A DNA stretch of 9,136 nucleotides. Origin: Phycisphaerales bacterium (GTDB lineage Bacteria > Planctomycetota > Phycisphaerae > Phycisphaerales > UBA1924). The position numbers and the translations under genes were made by a program. Shown here piece by piece: positions 6,998 through 9,136 of this stretch. Positions within the stretch are counted from its first letter, which is position 1. Each line of letters begins with the position of its first letter. Under the pieces are notes generated by a model. That model was not told where the DNA came from. It did not search any database and saw only the letters and a program-made list of their open reading frames with translations. The stretch lies in the NCBI GenBank assembly GCA_029260335.1, contig JAJDDL010000043.1, forward strand, positions 1 through 9,136. The letters are read 5' to 3'.

Positions 6998-8653
6998 ATG
7001 ACCAGCGTTTGCAAGATCATGATTGCCACGGGTTTAGCCGTCAGTGTCGCGGCTGCCCAACCGTCCCATAACGCCAAGCTCCGCAACGGCCTCGATGCCG
7101 CGACCAGAGCCACCGAGCCCGGCGAAATGCTCCCCATCGTCATTGTGATGAAAGAGCAGACCCCGCGCGACCAGATCAGCGTCGCCTCCCAGATCGACGA
7201 CAAGGCCGCCCGTCGCGCCGCGGTCCTCGGCTTGCTCCGCGATACCGCCAACCGCACCCAAGGCGGCGTGCTCGACATGCTCAACCAGGCCCAGCAAAAT
7301 GGCCTCGTCGGCGAGCACATTCGCCCGATGTTCATCGCCAACATGATCGCCGTCGAAGCAACACCGGCGATGATCGCACAAATCGCCCGACGTGCCGACG
7401 TCGACTACATCCACCACGACAAGGTGCTCGGCGAGGAAGTCTTCCCCGTCCAGCCAAGCGATGGCGTGGAGTTCGAAGGTGAAGGTGGGGGAGTCACCGC
7501 CGCCATCACGTGCGGTGTCAACAAGATCAACGCTCCGGACGTGTGGAACATGGGCATCACCGGTGAAGGCATCATCGTGGGCATGATCGATACCGGCCTG
7601 TGCGCCACCCACCCCGACATCGCCAACAACCTCTGGGTCAACTCGGGCGAGGTCGTCGGCAATGGCATCGACGATGACAACAACGGCTACATCGACGACA
7701 TCAACGGCTGGGACTTCCGCAACCAGAATAACGACACCCACGATACCAACGGACACGGCACGCACACCTCCGGCACCGTCGCGGGTGACGGCACCAATGG
7801 CGAGCAGACCGGTGTCGCTCCAACCGCCAAGATCATGACGCTGCAGTTCTGGAACAACTTCGCCGGCGAGAGCGTCGTTTGGGAATCCATGCAGTATGGC
7901 GCCGACAACGGCGCCCACGTGCTCTCTGCCAGCATCGGTTGGCCGCACAGCGTCGGACCCGATCGCGCCATGTGGCGCATGGTCAGTGAGAACACGTTCG
8001 CCGCTGGTGTGGTCACTGTCTACGCCGCCGGCAACGAAGGCTGCTGCGGCCCCGACGCCGTCCGCACCCCAGGCGATGTCCCGGACATGATCACCGCCGG
8101 TGCAACAGACTGCAACGACAACATCGCCAGCTTCTCCAGCCGCGGTCCGGTCACCTGGGAAAACGTCTCGCCCTACTTTGATTACCCGCTTCCCGATGGC
8201 AAGCTCAAGCCCACGGCATCCGCACCAGGGGTCAACACGCTCTCCCTGGCCCACGGCGCTTGCAACGGCTATGCCTCTCTCAGCGGAACCTCGATGGCCA
8301 CTCCGCACATGGCGGGCACCGTCGCGCTCATGCTCCAGGCCAACCCCGCGCTCGATCACTTTGAGGTCAAGCAGATTCTCAAGGACACCTCGATCGATCT
8401 TGGCGCAGGCGGCCCGGACAACACCTTCGGCCACGGCCGCATCGACGCGCTCGCCGCGGTCGAAATGGCAATCTCCATGATCGGCTGTGCTGCCGATCTT
8501 GACGGTGACGGCGACGTCGACGCCGACGACTTCTTCGACTATCTCGACGCATTCGCTGCCGATGACCTCGCGGTCTGCGATATGGACGGCGACGGCGATT
8601 GCGATGCCGACGACTTCTTCGGCTATCTCGACTTCTTCGCCGCGGGCTGCTAA
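6998..8653 (+). CDS. Secreted S8 (subtilisin-type) serine protease with C-terminal GC-type dockerin module
   Basis: A 551-residue exported endopeptidase. Residues 1-20 form a signal peptide (short basic start, hydrophobic core, A-A-A then Q21). Residues ~45-143 resemble the I9 inhibitor propeptide that folds the enzyme and is then removed. The S8 domain (~175-490) has Asp198 in MIDTG, His253 in NGHGTHTSG, the oxyanion Asn346 in AAGNEG and Ser432 in SGTSMATPH, so the active site is complete. Residues 221-240 hold an Asp/Asn-rich stretch that probably binds calcium. The C-terminal 55 residues carry two dockerin-like calcium loops and end in Ala-Ala-Gly-Cys. Ten cysteines lie in the mature region (172, 202, 349, 350, 372, 422, 497, 527, 535, 551), consistent with disulfides outside the cytoplasm. 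The ATG has AAGGAGA 8 nt upstream. A terminator follows the stop, then a paralogous gene. The substrate is unknown. Confidence 0.95.
   Translation: MTSVCKIMIATGLAVSVAAAQPSHNAKLRNGLDAATRATEPGEMLPIVIVMKEQTPRDQISVASQIDDKAARRAAVLGLLRDTANRTQGGVLDMLNQAQQNGLVGEHIRPMFIANMIAVEATPAMIAQIARRADVDYIHHDKVLGEEVFPVQPSDGVEFEGEGGGVTAAITCGVNKINAPDVWNMGITGEGIIVGMIDTGLCATHPDIANNLWVNSGEVVGNGIDDDNNGYIDDINGWDFRNQNNDTHDTNGHGTHTSGTVAGDGTNGEQTGVAPTAKIMTLQFWNNFAGESVVWESMQYGADNGAHVLSASIGWPHSVGPDRAMWRMVSENTFAAGVVTVYAAGNEGCCGPDAVRTPGDVPDMITAGATDCNDNIASFSSRGPVTWENVSPYFDYPLPDGKLKPTASAPGVNTLSLAHGACNGYASLSGTSMATPHMAGTVALMLQANPALDHFEVKQILKDTSIDLGAGGPDNTFGHGRIDALAAVEMAISMIGCAADLDGDGDVDADDFFDYLDAFAADDLAVCDMDGDGDCDADDFFGYLDFFAAGC
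8495..8650 (+). repeat. Two dockerin-like calcium-loop repeats encoded at the protease 3' end
   Basis: Two 24-codon units, 8495-8566 and 8579-8650, encode residues 500-523 and 528-551. Both follow D-x-D-G-D-G-D-x-D-A-D-D-F-F-x-Y-L-D and are also alike at the DNA level. This is the duplicated EF-hand-like loop plus helix of dockerin modules, separated by a short linker. Classic dockerins bind cohesins; here the second unit ends exactly at the terminal Gly-Cys. I infer a cell-surface anchoring or sorting module rather than cellulosome assembly, because the catalytic part is a protease. Confidence 0.8.
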
Positions 8654-8681
8654 GCCCATGCGAACCGAAGTGTGATACTCC

Positions 8682-8720
8682 AAATCGGAGGCCTCGAAGG
8701 GGGCCTCCGATTTCTTTCGG
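8682..8720 (+). terminator. Rho-independent terminator after the first S8 protease
   Basis: A perfect 12-bp stem, AAATCGGAGGCC (8682-8693) with GGCCTCCGATTT (8702-8713), encloses an 8-nt loop. T-rich sequence (TTTCTTT, with the first three T in the stem) follows on the plus strand. It begins 28 nt after the stop of the first protease gene and ends 30 nt before the start of the second, so it should largely separate their transcripts. The A-run on the 5' arm would also allow some function in the opposite direction. Confidence 0.85.
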
Positions 8721-8750
8721 TCCCTGTTTAAGATAAAGGAAGCCTCGCTC

Positions 8751-9136
8751 ATGAACCTCTCCCAACTCTGTGTCCTGGCAATCGCGTCAATAGCCGGCAC
8801 CACCGTCGCTCAGCCCGTGCACCAAGCCCAACTTCGCAACGGCCTGTCAGCCGCGACCAAAGCCGCCGACCCCGCGGAACTGCTGCCCGTGGTCATCGTC
8901 CTGCGCGAGCAAACGCCCCAGGCCCAGATCGACGCCGCGGCACGCATCGACGACAAAGCCGCCCGCCGCGCAGCGGTCATAAGCCTCCTGCGCCAGACGG
9001 CGCGCAACACCCAAGGCACCCTCCTCGACATCCTGACACAAGCCCAAGACCAAGGCCTCGTCGGCTATCGAATCCGCCCGCTTTGGATCTCCAACATGAT
9101 CGCCGCGGACGTGTCCCCGGCGCTACTCAACCAGCT
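8751..9136 (+). CDS. Second secreted S8-type protease, N-terminal part only (cut by window end)
   Basis: The first 128 codons of a paralogue of the preceding protease. It has a signal peptide at residues ~1-20 (core VLAIASIAGTTVA, then Q21) and the start of an I9-like propeptide. From Q21 the two proteins align without gaps over about 108 residues at roughly 60% identity by my hand count. Shared blocks include LRNGL, EQTP, IDDKAARRAAV, GLVG and IRP. The catalytic domain lies beyond the window, so its activity and any dockerin tail cannot be judged. The ATG at 8751 has AAAGGA about 10 nt upstream (8735-8740). The frame has no stop to the edge. A promoter must lie in or before the short gap behind the terminator, unless read-through supplies the transcript; I see no clear promoter. 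Confidence 0.9.
   Translation, partial: MNLSQLCVLAIASIAGTTVAQPVHQAQLRNGLSAATKAADPAELLPVVIVLREQTPQAQIDAAARIDDKAARRAAVISLLRQTARNTQGTLLDILTQAQDQGLVGYRIRPLWISNMIAADVSPALLNQ

Noticed and set aside
8495..8650. Repeated GAC/GGC-rich DNA as a possible microsatellite
   Set aside because: The periodicity is explained by two in-frame dockerin calcium loops rather than by a DNA-level tandem repeat.
7034..8803. Minus-strand open frame of 589 codons
   Set aside because: It is antisense to the S8 protease, whose catalytic motifs, signal peptide and Shine-Dalgarno are unambiguous. The antisense translation is a low-complexity Val/Asp/Gly-rich mirror frame.
1..9136. CRISPR array, tRNA, rRNA, insertion sequence or attachment sites
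   Set aside because: I saw no regularly spaced repeats, no cloverleaf-like or rRNA-like segments, no transposase gene and no flanking terminal repeats.

Overview
The window is GC-rich, with high G/C at third codon positions. It looks like a member of the Planctomycetota, most likely the class Phycisphaerae. The main clue is an exported subtilase ending in a two-repeat, Asp/Gly-rich dockerin module whose last residues are Gly-Cys, a 'GC-type dockerin' C-terminus that I associate with Phycisphaerae. The membrane-adaptor proteins described below are also of a kind I associate with Planctomycetota. The taxonomic call is an inference from protein style; no rRNA or marker gene is present.

Minus strand, 6434 down to 1: a tight four-gene operon. 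In transcription order it encodes (1) a 112-aa DUF3467-type protein; (2) a 636-aa protein with two GAF-like domains, one transmembrane helix and a HlyD-type periplasmic adaptor; (3) a ~734-aa fusion of a PqqD-like domain, an M50 (site-2-protease-type) membrane metallopeptidase and a second HlyD-type arm; and (4) a divergent SecA-family ATPase that runs off the left edge after 652 residues. The gaps are 8 nt and 16 nt, followed by a 1-nt TGATG overlap, so the genes are probably co-transcribed and translationally coupled. Two HlyD-type adaptors, a membrane peptidase with a peptide-recognition-type domain and a SecA-like motor, with no ABC, RND or TolC gene in view, suggest a specialised peptide or protein maturation and export machine. 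This is the most interesting part of the window.

Middle, 6435-6997: a 563-nt divergent intergenic region. It holds the leader and presumably the promoters of both directions, two small abutting palindromes next to the DUF3467 ribosome-binding site and one GC-rich hairpin. No convincing gene is seen in it.

Plus strand, 6998 to 9136: two tandem paralogous S8 (subtilisin-type) secreted proteases. The first is complete (551 aa: signal peptide, I9-like propeptide, S8 catalytic domain, dockerin-like C-terminus). It is followed by a near-ideal rho-independent terminator, and then by the signal peptide and propeptide of a second copy that is cut by the right edge. Whether the proteases are clients of the neighbouring export-type operon cannot be decided from sequence; their ordinary N-terminal signal peptides point to general Sec export across the inner membrane.
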